Positions 14,234 through 14,453 of a stretch of 14,453 nucleotides of DNA are shown here, piece after piece. The stretch is from positions 1-14,453 of the forward strand of contig JANYDI010000045.1 of assembly GCA_025363695.1 (NCBI GenBank), in the 5' to 3' direction. Position numbers and translations under genes: made by a program. The notes beneath the pieces are model-generated. The model made no database searches, was not told the DNA's origin, and worked only from the letters and a program-made list of their open reading frames with translations. Numbering within the stretch: position 1 is the stretch's first letter; every line of letters starts with the position of its first letter. Source of the stretch: Opitutia bacterium. GTDB taxonomy: Bacteria; Verrucomicrobiota; Verrucomicrobiia; Opitutales; JANYDI01.

Positions 14234-14320
14234 TGTGGGAGGCTTAGTATCACCCTTCCCGATAGGCAATTTTATCAAAATGCGCTAGCATTTTGTAAAA
14301 TTGCCTATCGGTAGGGGATC
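14234..14320 (-). repeat. U repeat unit 7 (inverted, lacking A and C hairpins)
   Basis: The linker 'gtgggaggcttagtatcaccc' (14235-14255) is followed by hairpin B (14260-14310, cgataggcaattt arm) and then ggatc without the final c. The A hairpin is absent, and the C hairpin is replaced by an A/T-rich stretch. The unit is oriented as the mate of unit 6, on the opposite side of the 12953-14179 gene. Confidence 0.85.
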
Positions 14321-14327
14321 TACCGTC

Positions 14328-14355
14328 TTGGCAGTCAAGAGCAAAAGTCTAAAAT
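14328..14355 (+). promoter_or_regulatory. Candidate sigma-70-like promoter near the right edge
   Basis: TTGGCA (14328-14333) and TAAAAT (14350-14355) are 16 bp apart, a reasonable -35/-10 pair. It points right toward a possible start codon at 14422, leaving a leader of about 60 nt. It lies just outside the end of U unit 7. Confidence 0.3.
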
Positions 14356-14421
14356 TCATAATTTTTTTCGTAAACCCTGTCATTTTTTATCATCGTATTT
14401 AAGCACACTATCATTTTGCGC

Positions 14422-14453
14422 ATGACAGCTATTAGCGCAACCATCCCGGCTTT
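14422..14453 (+). CDS. Possible 5' end of a gene running off the window
   Basis: An ATG at 14422 opens a frame reading MTAISATIPA to the window edge, downstream of a candidate promoter and an AT-rich leader. Only ten codons are visible, with no Shine-Dalgarno site, so neither the gene nor its start can be confirmed. Confidence 0.25.
   Translation, partial: MTAISATIPA

Overview
The window looks like a chromosomal segment of a Gram-negative, LPS-making bacterium. It encodes LpxK, an LpxL/HtrB-type acyltransferase, a Tsp/Prc periplasmic protease and probably a type III secretion translocator. My best guess is the PVC group, perhaps Verrucomicrobiota of the Opitutales/Puniceicoccales kind. That rests only on the look of the omega subunit, the SmpB and SufB proteins, a probable type III secretion protein, and the lack of Shine-Dalgarno sites before most genes. 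Genus-level identity cannot be read from the window.

Layout, left to right. 1-774 (minus) is the N-terminal 258 codons of a protein resembling the SseC/YopB/IpaB translocator class, cut by the window edge. 1184-3895 (plus) is a large S41 tail-specific protease with a Glu/Pro-rich insertion. 4154-5431 (minus) is a lipid A-type acyltransferase whose C-terminal tail looks like a truncated GT9 heptosyltransferase domain. 5495-6832 (minus) is an exported protein of unknown function. 6935-7795 (plus) is a sugar-nucleotide-type nucleotidyltransferase. 8019-8768 (minus) holds smpB and rpoZ. 8899-11562 (plus) holds sufC and sufB, split by 537 bp of repeats. 11873-12826 (plus) is lpxK. 12953-14179 (minus) is an exported membrane protein of unknown function. 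A new gene may begin at 14422.

The most striking feature is a dense family of structured intergenic repeats. One unit, called U here, occurs ten times and consists of three consecutive hairpins. A is an aaggggc...gcccctt stem of about 20 nt, followed by a ggatcc. B is a stem of about 50 nt centred on aaaatgc/gcatttt. C is a gatc-N-gatc stem of about 15 nt, after a conserved 'atactaagccccccaca'-like linker. Stem sequences differ between copies, but both arms change together, so structure is kept rather than sequence. Units are oriented with A outside and C inside, and are mostly arranged as inverted pairs around variable cargo: nothing (869-1102), a short spacer (3894-4175), a 225-bp palindrome (9626-10135), or a whole gene (12825-14320). 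A second hairpin element, D (about 110 bp, at 7752-7860 and 11562-11674), has a conserved core and copy-specific self-complementary arms, and takes the place of the left U unit at two junctions.

These repeats sit at gene ends. They supply the stop codons of tsp, sufC and lpxK, the last 14 residues and stop of the nucleotidyltransferase, and the last 7 residues and stop of the acyltransferase. Functionally the genes are mostly housekeeping (envelope lipid A synthesis, periplasmic proteolysis, Fe-S assembly, trans-translation, RNA polymerase). The accessory genes are the type III-like protein and the two unknown exported proteins.
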